From Tanypteryx hageni (lineage: Eukaryota > Arthropoda > Insecta > Odonata > Petaluridae), in assembly GCA_028673005.1 (NCBI GenBank), contig CM054116.1:93888707-93952706 (forward strand): DNA of 64,000 nucleotides, given 5' to 3'. The position numbers were made by a program, and so were the translations under genes. Of this stretch, positions 46,651-58,235 are shown in pieces. Under the pieces are notes generated by a model. That model saw nothing but the letters and a program-made list of their open reading frames with translations, was not told the origin of the DNA and made no database searches. Numbering within the stretch: position 1 is the first letter of the stretch; each line of letters begins with the position of its first letter.

Positions 46651-49600
46651 TGATATTAAAAGATAATTGCTTAGTCAAATTGAACCGCATTGGATGTTGG
46701 GTGTGTAAATATTTGTTCTAACCTTAAATCGGTAATAATAGTCCAAATCTAGCCATGTGCATATCCGAGACGAAGTTTTTGGAAAATAAAACTAATAGTG
46801 TACCTATGTTAAACATACAAATTTTGCGAAAAAGCGCAGTTAGGACATAAAATTTTGTTTATGGTTTTAAAAATTTTGAATGCAATTATTGTTAATTTTA
46901 ACGGTTTTCAATTGAATTCCATTTTTCCCGAATGTTTGGCTTCTCTCTATTCGGACGTTATTTCGATTTACGAATATTTTATCTTCTGGGATCTTTAGGG
47001 AGAACTGGAAAGACTCATTTCACTACTTACTAGCTTTAAAGGTCAGTGGAAACGTTTTACTTATTCAGAGAATGGGGAATAGATGCGGTGGCTCAAATCC
47101 AAAGAAGATACTTCGATTTACATATAATTCTACGCTGGTTTAAACGCAGCCCATGAAAGGGATAATCGCAATGGTTGTGTGTGAAGTGAGGTCTTGAAAA
47201 CTGGCTTCACATGACAATGAAGAAAATAATCAGTTCCCCTTTCGGAGAAGGAATTCTGATTTTTAATCAGCAAGAGTGGACGCTCCAAACACCCACCCAC
47301 GTTATGGCCTTACTATAATCGAAGAGTCTTACACCATTTCATTATTTCTTCGTGTTGTCGTAATTTTAAAACGTTTCTTCATACCGATTAAATATAGCCA
47401 CAGGATTTTTTCTGAATATTTTATTACAGAAATACTTTTGTGGTTATTGTAGTAAATCATTTTTGCTGGGTTGCATTAATTCATATTTTTCAAACTTTGA
47501 ATTAAAAAACTTCGTCATATGATGAAGAGACTTTAAGTAAAATCAATCAAATAGTATTACTAAACTTAAATTTGTGGGCACAAGGTATTCAGTATTTGAA
47601 TCCAGTTGCTATTTTTTAATAACGTCAAAGTAAAGCCAATTAGTATTTGATTATATTAGATTAGAAGGGAACCTAATTGATACAAATGATTTCTTTTGAC
47701 CAAATGTTGCTCTTTGAAAACGTTGTAAATTTCGCGGTACACATGTGATGTTTGGGCGGCACGCCGTTTTATTGTGGCATTTCGTTTGGGATGCACAGGT
47801 TTTGAGGAAACCGATACAGATTTCCTAGTCCGAGAAATATATAAAAGTCATGCGGGGAGGAACTCGCATTAACTTAGAGGTAGTAAGCTCCGAACAATCC
47901 GACTGTACAAAGCAAATTGGAATATCTTCATGGAAAAAAGCTGATAGACTATTTTTGAAGATGGAATGGCTTCAGGGAAGTTATTCGGAAATAAATATCC
48001 TCCACCGCTTCACGTCGATTTTGATTTATTGAAGCACCAATCATAAAAGCAACGTGGCATCATACCTTCCTTAAAAGCTTTTTGATTGTTATTTAACGTT
48101 TTGCAGTTTATCAAAGCTGCGTAGATTGCATTGAAAATGTACTTGTCTAGACATATCATCGCAATATCTTTTTTACAGTCATGGTATTAGCAATTAAGCG
48201 TAGGCTAAACTGGTCTTTTATATTGTCCAGAGGTTTAATGCCATATGGCGCTTGTTTTTTAGGTTTCTTCCCGTGAACCCATTTTTTATATTTAACTGCA
48301 CATTCGCGGCGCCGTGAAGAAGTATCGAATCCCTACGAAGTACGATTGGTTCGCAATACAAGTCACGATTTTGTCGCGACGGAGGAAGCGTGAATAAGAA
48401 GCGTGCCGTTAATCTAGGAAGCGCTATGGCTTGTTGATATGGAGGTCGTTGTCGCTGCATTCTTTCCAGTTTCCTATGAATCTGTTAAAAACCCATAAAG
48501 CAGTCAGAAGATTGGGTTGGTATTAGTTTTGTTTTTTCAATGCCATAGCTCCGTAAGAATCATTTCATTGCAAAATAAACCCACACGTTTGAATATTAAT
48601 TCATAGTTCGAATTTTGTTTTAATTTTAAAATTTTTTTTACACTTCTGTCAACATTTCTAGGAAAGAGGAGCGTATTTTTTGGAAATAGTTTTAGTTAAA
48701 GATGACGTGTAAACGATTACAAAAATTAAATTGTTCTTTCAGATCAGTAAGTTTTAATGTGGACGATTTTATGTCTCGCCAAAGAGCAGTCATCTCAAGT
48801 ATAACACTTTTTACAAAAATTATCTTACAATATCACTACGAAATGAAAAGTTATTATAAAACAAAAAATAAGTTCATAAAAATCCGCTGCAAAGCTTTCT
48901 CTAAATGTTTTTTCGTGCAATTTTCAATGCATATAACTTATAAATATAAAAAAATCTCCTTTCGCGAAATGTGACAGCCAACGACTAGAGATAATAATAA
49001 GGAAGCAAATGCACTTAGAAGGCGATGATAAGTATTTATCATCTTCAGAGGTATAATGAGAAACTGCATGTGTGTCAATTCCTACCGTCTGAAATCTACG
49101 CCTTAAAAATGTGTTGAACTAATTACGCTGCAGTGATATTAAACAAAGGTTCTGAGGTGAATCGTAATAAATTGTGATTGTGCCATTTGACTCTTTCGCC
49201 CGATGTATTGCGCAATGATGCAGTCGGCGGCTAACACCATGGAACAACATTACTTTCACCACGCATTTCATTTCGAGTTTATTCTTAGATAACTTCCATG
49301 TTTCCGGGAAGTCTATGGAGATAATTTCAAATGAATTATGCATTTCTCACTCAAACAATTGGAATTTTCTCTCGGTCTGAGCCAGAGAAAAAAGTGCTAA
49401 AAAGAACAAAGAACTTCTCCATTTTCCAGGCACTAAATTAAAATTCTTCCTCGAGTTGCATTTTAAAAAGGTAATTATAAACACAGCCGTCTATAATGAT
49501 GAGGGATGTACTCAATTCGGAGATAATGTGGAATTCATAGGGAAAAAGACATAAGTATTTGATAATCTACGTATAGCTTCGTTTTATCTGCCAAATTATT

Positions 49601-49700
49601 AATGCGAATTTGCATCGTGAAGTCACGTTCAAATTACAAACAGCAGAAATGAAATGACAAAAAAATAACGATTGGTGTTTGTTAAAAACATGAAATAAAA
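46651..49700. other. AT-rich stretch without a recognisable gene
   Basis: Nothing identifiable. Frames at 48218-48460, 48702-48974 and 49119-49343 are 74-90 codons without domains. Confidence 0.45.
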
Positions 49701-49916
49701 CTCTCCGTCGAGTATATGAATTGCGACGATGGTCTTTCGTCGGTGGGTGAAAGCGGGAGTCGCGTCGCATTGGTACTGTTTACTCTCACATACGCTAATC
49801 CACAAATAATTCGAAATGAAAGTCGTATCAGTTTAAGTTAGCATCAGTTGCCACTCGATATCAACAGTTTCGTTTTGCTCTTTCCCTCTTTAAACAAACG
49901 CGTGGCCGAATCATAG

Positions 49917-49939
49917 AAGGAAGAAGAAGAAGAAGAAGA
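49917..49939. repeat. (GAA)n microsatellite
   Basis: About seven AGA/GAA units in an A-rich context. Confidence 0.85.
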
Positions 49940-49989
49940 GCCCTTTAAAAAAAATGGATCCGGAGCGAGATCATCCTCGAAGTTGAGCT

Positions 49990-51250
49990 GCTCTGTATCC
50001 CGTGTTATGGTCTCGCACCCACGATGGAAACGGCTTCCCGTTTCCGAAGTTCTCCCAAAAACGCAATAGGGGCTCCGGAGTGGAAGGCGCAACGGAGTTT
50101 CTCGTTCGAGTGAAAGGGAGACGGAAGTGATCTTTTCGACGGAAGCATACGCGCACACGCGACCTTTTCGTGTTTTCGAGTCCCCTCGGGGGCGTATCGG
50201 TGGTTTTTATACTTCCTCTTTCCTATCCACCAAGGTTTCCCCGGAGCTGCGCGCGTTTTCCTTTCCTTCCTCTCTTCGACTCCGCATTTCCCAAAAATCT
50301 TCTCCGCAATCCGGGGATACCTCTCCCTCCAGAATCTCCGCGGGTGGCGGCGTGGGGGGGAGGGCGTCGTATCACAACGGTCATTCATCCCGCGAAAAGG
50401 AACAGCTGAGAAAGTTTGGCCCACTCTGCGAGACTTCGAGAGATTCCTATGGGTTTTATGCATACCGTTATGCGCACTCTGAAAACTCGACTCGGAATGG
50501 CCATCTGTCGAGTGTAGACGCCGTGACTTAACACGAAAGTAATGAGGTTCGGCGGCGAACAATTTCGTCAGTAAAATTCGAGGAGCGAACGCGTTAGTCG
50601 GTTGACGCGTAATACACATGCGCCCTAACGGGATATACATATTTGTGCTGCCTTAAAAAACGATGCCGAATTACACTCCGCAAAATTTTACGGGAAACTC
50701 TTGATTTCTCTTCTTATTTGCGATCGATTAAAAACTTGGAAGCGACGAGTGTCGCAACCTCATCGAGAATTTTATGGCGCGGAGGAGGATCGGAAGAAGA
50801 AAGGCCTCCAAACACTTGAAACGCATTTCCTTTTCCCTCGATTGCCCAAGGCTCGAAAAACGCGAAGGAAGTTGATTGTAGGTTAAGACGGAGTCATGAT
50901 CCAGCGCTGCGATGCTTGTATAATGGATTTCACAACGGTCGTCAAAAGTGCCGCTCTTCGTTTTGTTTTTCCTTTGTTTCGACTTTGCATAACAGCAGCG
51001 TAACCAGATTCTGCGGGCGGAGCTATGGGAAGGATAGGGCATGGAACGAATGGAGGCGAAAGAGAAGAAGATTGGATCGTGTGTGTGTATGAGTGCATAG
51101 AGGGACTGCGGTGCATCTTTCGCGCCCCGCCATCTTGGAAACGCGTCCTTAGTGACCATGAAAAGTTATGGACAATGTCAAATGCCGCGAGAATGAGATG
51201 ATTCAAAGTAAAAAAAACGGAGGAATGAAGACCTAGAAAAAATGATTTGG
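49990..51250. other. Largest CpG-rich block
   Basis: GC- and CpG-rich for over 1 kb, densest at about 50000-50620. Long frames open on both strands at once (50127-50531 plus, 134 codons; 50005-50640 minus, 211 codons; 50728-51159 minus, 143 codons; 50883-51269 minus, 128 codons). None has a recognisable domain. Simultaneous open frames in overlapping phases are what scarcity of TA-containing stops predicts. A CpG-island or regulatory region is more likely than a gene. Confidence 0.35.
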
Positions 51251-52480
51251 AATGGTAACTCAACCGCATAATGATCGCCTAAGATCGTATCACGTCTCGC
51301 ATGTGACGACTACTGGTTTGTAAGCGAAGAGATTTTTCAGTTGGAAAAATATATATTCTATTTTCTTGAATGGCGCGACTTATTCGCCTTCAGATGTTCA
51401 AACAGCCGTGAACCACTCAAACGAGATCGAATATTTTGGGAATTTAGTTTAGGACTGACTACTGGTTGGCGATTTGGAATTCCAGACTCTTAAAAGAACA
51501 TTATATTCCTCTCTCACTTACTCATTCGAAAATATATGGAATATTTTTCAGTTTGTGAGCAGTGCGGCAGAATGAGGTGGCGTATTCAAAACAACTGACG
51601 AATCGGAAAGTTTGGAGATTTGTAAGGCTAAACGATTAAGTTTTCTGATAATAAGTCGTTGGTAGGCGCTATCCGCGTCACCCTCTTGGTGGGAAATTAT
51701 AGGAGGTTCTGCCACTGAAATATTAAATTTATTATATCGCATTGGAAGTGTGACAGTGAAGTGAAAAATTATTACACAATTTTCATCCCGTTGTACACCA
51801 ATGTAGTTTCATTGAAAGGCGATATCTTCATGTCTCAGGGCGATAATTTCACAAATTTCTTCTTTTTCTTTCCGCATGAAACGCTAGTACGTTCAGCAAT
51901 TTGAATCCTATCGCCGTTGACTTCATCCGTTGAAATGTGTCTTCTTCTTAACGGCTGGGTAACTTTTTTCGGCCTTTCAACTCACGGCGCTATTTTTGGG
52001 AAGGGAATGTTCGATTTCTCCAAGGGTACGGCAGATTAAAAAAAATACCGCGCGGTGCATGCAAAACCGGCTCGTCCCTCTCTCAGAACTGGAGGAAGAA
52101 CAATTTATTGCTTGCAATCAGCACATCATCTTGGCCAGCTCCAACTCCCCAACACCCAGCCGCCGAGAGATATTTTTTCCCTCCCCTGTCCAGTCTCGTA
52201 CACCTGCCTCTTATTCCCAGGGGTAGTTGCCGGGAGAGGGTGAGGAGAACGAGGGGCTGGATGGTTAAGGAAAGCCGATTGGGAAGATTTAGATGCAGAG
52301 GAGGAGGAGGGATGGAAGGGATGAGAGGAATGGTGGTGGAAAGAAGATGGTCTGGCGTTGGATGTCTTCCTCTCCTTCGGATCTTCGTCCTTGGGGCGGT
52401 CACGCTCTGACCTTCAGCTACGCTGTAGTACACTCTCATTACTTCTTACGAACAGAAGGATGTGGAACAGGACTACGAAC
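51251..52480. other. Stretch without a recognisable gene
   Basis: AT-rich to about 51960, then mixed with a pyrimidine-rich segment (52140-52210) and a purine-rich one (52225-52350). Overlapping frames of 62-118 codons on both strands are composition effects. Confidence 0.4.
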
Positions 52481-52527
52481 GGAGAGAAATTTGGCGCGAA
52501 TGGAGAGAAATTTGGCGCGAATGGAGA
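52481..52527. repeat. Two-copy 21-bp tandem repeat
   Basis: GGAGAGAAATTTGGCGCGAAT occurs twice in tandem and a third copy begins (GGAGAT). Exact between the two full units. Confidence 0.85.
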
Positions 52528-54587
52528 TGGCTTCGTCCTTTTTTCGAGTCGGTTTTTATTGGTTCACTTAGAAATGTCCAGATAAGTTGGTAAGATATCG
52601 GTCCTCTAAGCTCTTCAGTTTTTCGGACGGCTGAATTCAACAATAAAACTCGTGACAGGTGTGGTATGAAATTTTAGAACAGTTATGTATGACACTTTTG
52701 CGCTTATGTCTCTTCTAAATATATAAAATAGACTCGTGCACATCGAATGGGATCATTTTAAATAAATGAAGAAAGCATTAGAGTAAAATATTTGAAATAA
52801 TATTCTTCAACTTAATCGGTCCATTTGTATCATTTTGGCTTGAGATACGAAAGTACTATTTCGATTTTTTTAAAAGGAAGAATTCTCCCGAGGGGATTTC
52901 ATTTTAGAAAGATTTATCATTTGCAGTGACCTTGAAAAACAAATGGAAGACAAAACTTGATCACTGGGAAATGAATCCAGACAAAAAAAGTAATGACCAA
53001 GTCGGCAGTCAGTGAATCACCTAAAGGTGCGACTCAAGGAAAAGATGGCACTCAGCTAATTCAAGTCCATTTACGATAGGTTCGAATGTAAATTTACCCA
53101 GTTATTTACCACTCACAATGTATAGACCTCTTGCCATACTAAGGTGCGTTTCTGAAAACTCACCCTGCAGGAATGTTTTGATAAATATAGATGGGTTGTC
53201 GAAGCCTCTGCCAGCTAATATTTTCGAAGCCTAGATTAGAAATCATCAAAATAAATTATATTTATCGAGGAATTTACTATCACCGGGTTCTTTCGCGTCT
53301 TCACTTTGTTTTTTTTTAAATACCGGTGTAAACAAGGTAAAGTTTAGCGTATAATAATCTAGCTCTCATAATATTTCAAACTGATTACCTTAAAATAATT
53401 CATTTTGCGGAACTTAACAAAAAATAAAATATTTAAATATTAATAGTGCAATATTTTACTATGACTAATCGAATACAACTTTGGATATAAATGGCGTCCT
53501 GAGAAAATTTATTGCTCAAATCTAAAAAAAATAATAGGATCGCCGTCTTATGGCATGTTATACATTATAGTGTAACAGCGTTCTTCCGCAAGAAGCTTCA
53601 GATTTAATTCATAAAGTAAAATATGAACTCGTCTGCGACGACACTTTCCATTTCAATTTTAAACAAGCTATTTTGACTCTTTCTCAACTTCCTCACCGGC
53701 CATCGGTATTGGAAATACTTTCACTATCATCTACTTTTAGATACGTAAACAAATTCCTGTTATTCAGATCCACTCGTGAATCACACGGAGAATGAGGTCA
53801 GGAAGATCCTTGGGAAATGAAATCCTTTCACATATAATGTAAAGCAATGGAGTGTTTTTCTTGGAACCATCTCTGATAGTTTTGTGAGCAACATTAGGCG
53901 AAGAGAACTGTCGATTTCAGTGCAGAAGATTCTACAATTTCTTGTGGACGTAAAAACGGAATATTTTACCTGAGTTTAGGTCCAACCGCGAGTTAGGTAG
54001 ATAAATGCTATTTCTCGCTCATGCTAACTCGATAAGTTTTGCAGCTCAGAGGAGAAACTCGCGGTATGTTGGCTGCGGTTGAATAACTCTCAAACTCCGT
54101 AACGATGTATCATTTTTTGTTCCGGTCAAAAAAGACCATGGAAATTCCGATCTGATTACTCATTTTGTTGGTAAATTAGTTTCGGGCGGGTAGCTAAGTA
54201 GTTAAACGCTGATAACTCAACATATCCGGTTGCTAATGAAAACTTTCAATTTATCTCCGACAGATACAATTCTACCTATCTTATGTATCAGCTGTTTTTT
54301 TCGGTGGGGTATATATGCTATCGAGTAAAAACGTACTTCCGTATGATTTAGGTATTATAAGGAAATGAACGATTGAAAATCTTTTCAGACTCCTGAGATA
54401 TTTCTGCGGAATTCTCTCAAATGGAAACCTCTGTAAACAAATCTAAATTCGAGCATCTAAATTGAGTATAATGCTTTATTGTCCACAAATCGGACCTTTT
54501 TGGATAAAATTTGGCCATCATAAGGTTCGTAGCAAATGGCGAATGACAAATTCCTTTGCTCCGACTTGTTCATTCTAGTACAAAAAG

Positions 54588-54589
<2 letters not shown>
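52528..54589. other. AT-rich stretch without a recognisable gene
   Basis: Nothing clearly identifiable. A segment near 54470-54535 (CTTTATTGTCCACAAATCGG and ATAAAATTTGGCCATCATAAGG) resembles the retroposon 3' fragment at 7981-8031 and may be a decayed minus-strand LINE 3' end. Confidence 0.4.

Positions 54590-54649
<60 letters not shown>
54590..54649. repeat. (TA)n microsatellite at the 3' side of the Penelope-like element
   Basis: About 30 uninterrupted TA units. The element's 3' terminal sequence (minus strand ...TTTTCCTTTAGTTAA) passes straight into it. Confidence 0.95.
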
Positions 54650-54652
<3 letters not shown>

Positions 54653-54800
54653 CTAAAGGAAAAGAAAAGGTAGTGATGAGGGTGGCAACAAGGTGTTGAG
54701 GGAAGCCCAGCGGACACTCACCAAGTTGAGGACCAAGCTGGCAGGCTGCTGGGGGCGTCGAAGAGACACGTAAAACACACGAACACAAAAACACACGCAA

Positions 54801-54828
54801 GCTTATCGGGCCTAAGCCCTTCTTCAGC
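54801..54828 (-). other. Hammerhead-ribozyme-like core in the Penelope-like 3' region
   Basis: On the minus strand, CTGAAGA fits the CUGANGA box. A 4-bp stem GGGC/GCCC with TTAG loop follows, then GATA where the hammerhead consensus has GAAA. Hammerhead motifs are known in the terminal regions of Penelope-like elements (established knowledge). The single core substitution (A to T in GAAA), and the lack of an obvious stem III and cleavage triplet by eye, suggest a degenerate and probably inactive copy. Confidence 0.5.
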
Positions 54829-55005
54829 GAAAGAGTAACGTAAAGTGACACACTGGGCAGGGAATGACAGGGTGATGTGGGAAGGTTGATGATTGGAGGA
54901 GGTGGGGAGTAGGAGGGGTGGATAGCCAATAAAGAGGGAGTGTGATGAGGTAGAGTCCGAATGGTTACAAAGTAACAAGGAAACATTGTAAGGGGGCTAA
55001 TAGGG

Positions 55006-55961
55006 TTAGCGGAGGTTGAGGCCAGGCGGAGAGAAAGAGTCGAGAAGATGGATATGTGCTAGTTCCCAGTGTCGGAGAAGGGGGGCAGGAGTGTCATAGG
55101 GTAAAGCGCGAATAATCCTAACATTGTAGCAACTATTAAAGGGAACATTGTGGGTATTAGCATGTAATGCAACTGGGAGGGGGCGTCTGAGAGAAACGCT
55201 ATTCCGGTGACCGTTCATTCGGATGTTTAACGGATTGCTGGTGAGGCCTACGTAAAACGCGGGACAAAGGGTGCAGGTAAGGAGGTAAATGACGTTACGG
55301 GTGGTGCAGTTGCTTCTGGAGGTGATGGGGTAGGTGATGTTGGTGGAGGGACTCGAGAAAGAAGATGATGGTAGGTGGATAGGGCAAGTGAGGCAGCGAG
55401 GTTTTCCGCAGGGGTGGGAACCTATTGCAAGAAGCGTGGTAGAAGTGGGAAGTTCCTTCCTCCACAAGATATTTCCCAAATTTGGGGGCCGGCGGAAGGA
55501 GAGGAGCGGAGGATTGGCAAAAAGGTTGATAAAGAGGGACTGATGGGAGGAAGAGGTAAGAATTGGGTGGGCAGCATGAAGGATTGTTTTGAGAGCTTCG
55601 TGGATACCAGGATGGAAAAGTGTCGTAAGAGTGAGTGGAGGGGTAGATGCAGGAATAGTGGGTGTGTGAGGATGAGATCCAATGTGGGTAGGCGTCATCG
55701 CCCTATGGATCTGTTCGCGGACCAAGACTGGAGGGTAACCACGTTTGAGAAGAGCATCCTCGAGGACAGTGTAATACTCTAGAAGGGATGCTCTATCGGA
55801 ACAAAGCCTCCATCCTCGACGAGCAAGGGCATAGGGGATAGAGGTTTTGGTATGAAGGGGATGGCAGCTATCAAAGTGGAGGTATTGGAGGCTGTTGGTG
55901 GGTTTGATGTGAACACAGGTGCGGATTTGGCTGTCTTGAAGGTAAAGATCGACATCCAGGA

Positions 55962-55962
<1 letters not shown>
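55006..55962 (-). pseudogene. Penelope-like element protein: RT C-terminus plus GIY-YIG endonuclease (318 codons, 5'-truncated)
   Basis: Penelope-like proteins combine a reverse transcriptase with a C-terminal GIY-YIG nuclease. The frame is open from the TA tract. Residues 1-60 carry the distal RT and thumb: FLDVDLYLQ at 1-9, then HIKPTNSLQYLHFDSCHP, then an R-RRGWRLCSDR-like block. A linker follows with NLGNILWRKELP and a CGKPRCLTC cysteine cluster (about residues 161-193). The GIY-YIG domain reads VIYLLTC at about 224-230, C-----YVGLT at about 233-241, and RMNGHR at about 248-253, so the paired tyrosines, the following Arg and the His are all present. It ends FSPPGLNLR and a stop. The RT fingers and palm with the catalytic aspartates are absent because of 5' truncation. 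There is no start codon of its own; a TTG at 55725 is not meaningful. Confidence 0.85.
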
Positions 55963-55964
<2 letters not shown>

Positions 55965-56012
<48 letters not shown>

Positions 56013-56031
56013 ATATGTATATATATATATA
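55965..56031. repeat. (TA)n microsatellite at the 5' side of the Penelope-like element
   Basis: About 33 TA-type units with two interruptions (a TTA near 56001 and a TG near 56017). It lies immediately upstream (minus-strand sense) of the truncated RT frame. Confidence 0.9.
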
Positions 56032-56456
56032 GTGTTAAACTGACAAAATTTCAGCAACATATTTCCGAAGAAAATCGGAGATATAACAGCTGCAGAATTT
56101 TGAAAGGAATTGACACATTATTTTGGCAGTAAGAGACAACATCAATCAGAGGTAGTTTATGGTTGAAATATATTAACTCTAGTTTTCTAAGTATGTAACA
56201 TTCGTGCAGGGTTTTTTCTCAGATCACATGATATCATTCTAGAACTGCGCACATTTTATTCCGTAAGCCTAGCCTGAAGCTACCGTAAATACCCGGCAGC
56301 TGTTAACAGCGTCTTATGTATAATACTACTGCTGTTTACATAGATAAATTTTTCATGTTATTGAGATTTACGGAGCGATTTTAACAATACGTTTCTGAAG
56401 AAAATTAAGTTATAGGCGAAACAGAGTATAGTATTTCAAGCAGAATTATGAATTAA
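56032..56456. other. AT-rich stretch without a recognisable gene
   Basis: Nothing identifiable between the TA tract and the hAT MITE. Confidence 0.4.
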
Positions 56457-56717
56457 CAGTGGTGAATTTAAGGGGGTCGCACTTTGCGTGCGTCAGGGGT
56501 CTCGAAAATTTGTTGTGTATATAATTTCTGAAATATTAAATTAAAAATCACGAAGAAAAATTCATATTTTTCACTGCGATGATTTAGTTATTAATACGGT
56601 CGTAAATAAGGGTCAAATAAAGGGATAGTCTTTAGGTGAGGTTTCGCTATATATTTAGATTGCAGGGCCTCCAATTGTTTAGCGTCAGGGGCCTCAGAAT
56701 TCCTAAATTCGCCACTG
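56457..56717 (+). mobile_element. hAT-type MITE family H, copy 2, with exact 8-bp target duplication
   Basis: Left end CAGTGGTGAATTTAAGGGGG; right end, reverse strand, CAGTGGCGAATTTAGGAATT. TGAATTAA flanks both sides exactly (56449-56456 and 56718-56725). The family is shared with the inverted copy at 31291-31568. No coding capacity. Confidence 0.85.
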
Positions 56718-56725
56718 TGAATTAA

Positions 56726-57959
56726 ATTAACATATTATACTACAAGATTGCATTCATCAGTGGGTGTTTCTTAATGAAAGCATCCTTTATAAGGTTCAGC
56801 AGATGAAATGACGCCATAGAAGAAGAAAGGCAATATGACCCACGTATCAAAAAAATGTATCCCAGTGCAACGTGATCGCGAAGGGGCATAAATAATCCTC
56901 ATTGGGATTCGGAGAACTCTGCCTCATTGTAATTCCCGAGAGTGGTAGTAGAATCTCTGCTCTCAAGGTTTTCACTTTAAGCCGGTCCCGTGTAACCGCT
57001 CTCCCATAATCCGAAGCGTTCTCGAATATTCTCCTCTGACGGCATCCGATGATATCAACAGGACACAAGGGTCGACTTTAGTCACTCCTTACCTCCTTGC
57101 AGCGGGGCGTGGCCAAACAGCATCTCCAATCGAGTCTATATGTCTCACGGTTGAGTCACTACAGACGCGGTCCAGACGCATTGTTGCCGATCTACGTGGC
57201 ATATATCGCCCCGGGAGCGTTTGAAGGGATGAATGAGTAAACGAGAATTCAGATCGCTCTCTCGAGTTTCGGACTGAAATCGTGCCGTTTCATCTGTGAA
57301 AGAAAACGGCGGAGTGGAAGAGAATGATTCATTTCGAAGATTTTCCGCCGTTTTAACGTGTAAAATTGCCCGTTGGAATTTCGCGAAGCTCACAATTTCT
57401 ATCAAAATACGAATAGAAAACATCTGTTGCGGCCACCACATGACTCTATCCATACCTGTAATATTTCTAAATGTTCCAAATAGGTTAAATGATAATAAAT
57501 GTTTTAAGCCCTCTGCCATCCACCAAAAAAAGGTGACTTGCAGGGTAACATGTAGATGTAGAAGGTACTGCGAGAAAATTTCAGATTGTACAAAGAACAG
57601 AAATAAACTCATACCGTAGCCTTCTGATATTGGATATAGCCACGAAGCTCCAACGATTAAGAAAACAAATGGGAGCGTTACTAAGACGTAACTAAGCGTG
57701 AAGTGTTTACGAAAGTTGCCTCCAGGTGGTGTGGTGGTGGCAGCTAAAAAATATAGTATCTCTTAAACAATGCATGCTAGGAAAAAGTTTCAAACAAACT
57801 TTGTAGAGAATAACATTTTATACAAATTTTAAATATAATGTTATAATAAATTATGAAGTTTGAATGGAGAAAATCGGCAAAAACGAAAAATAGACAAAGA
57901 GTAATGTGTCACTTCCGGTTGACCGATTTTAATAAAAAACTAATCAACTCTTTTCCTTT
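56726..57959. other. Stretch without a recognisable gene
   Basis: A CpG-containing segment covers about 56930-57320. The 155-codon minus frame at 57145-57612 and the 107-codon plus frame at 57296-57619 overlap each other and show no domain I recognise. Confidence 0.4.
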
Positions 57960-58235
57960 TAATAAAAATGTCAAAAATAAAATTTCGCGTAGATCTGATT
58001 AATATTAATAGTTTTTGGGTTAGAGCGCCCACAAAATTCCAATCACACACGCACATATAATCGAGAAAATGGTCAAAACATGTTTAGGGGACCTCAAAAC
58101 GTGTATTTACGTTGAAATCTCAAATTGTATTTTTTCATGAAAACAATACTTTCACCTATACTACGCTTGGAGAAAGTAAAAATATACCTACCCAATTTAC
58201 TGAAAATACTTTGAAATATTTTTTCGATACAACTA
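57960..58235 (-). repeat. Dispersed repeat R-A, copy 3
   Basis: The reverse complement aligns over about 270 bp with copy 1 at 3018-3290, including the TTTTCATGAAAAAA, TTTGAGATTTCA, GGTCCCCT, ATTTTCTCG and GGAATTTTGTGGGCGCTCTAAC landmarks in order. The minus-strand GTGTGTGATTGG segment differs from GTGTCCGG in copy 1. The plus frame at 58112-58297 is a by-product. Confidence 0.65.

Larger units (their letters stand above)
54650..55964 (-). mobile_element. 5'-truncated Penelope-like retroelement
   Basis: Read on the minus strand, it begins in the last part of a Penelope-type reverse transcriptase, continues into a GIY-YIG endonuclease, and ends with about 355 bp of 3' untranslated sequence that includes a hammerhead-like core. 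(TA)n tracts directly border both ends (54590-54649 and 55965-56031). This suggests insertion into a TA microsatellite or TA tracts carried by the element. The upstream RT (including the catalytic aspartate motif) is missing, so the copy is dead on arrival. The retained frame has no stops, so the insertion is probably young. The plus-strand frames at 55334-55782 are shadows. Confidence 0.85.

Noticed and set aside
50005..50640. 211-codon minus-strand open frame
   Set aside because: Overlaps a 134-codon frame on the plus strand in the same CpG-rich block. Both look like composition effects and no motif is recognisable.
55334..55782. Plus-strand frames of 69 and 135 codons
   Set aside because: Antisense shadows of the Penelope-like coding region on the minus strand.
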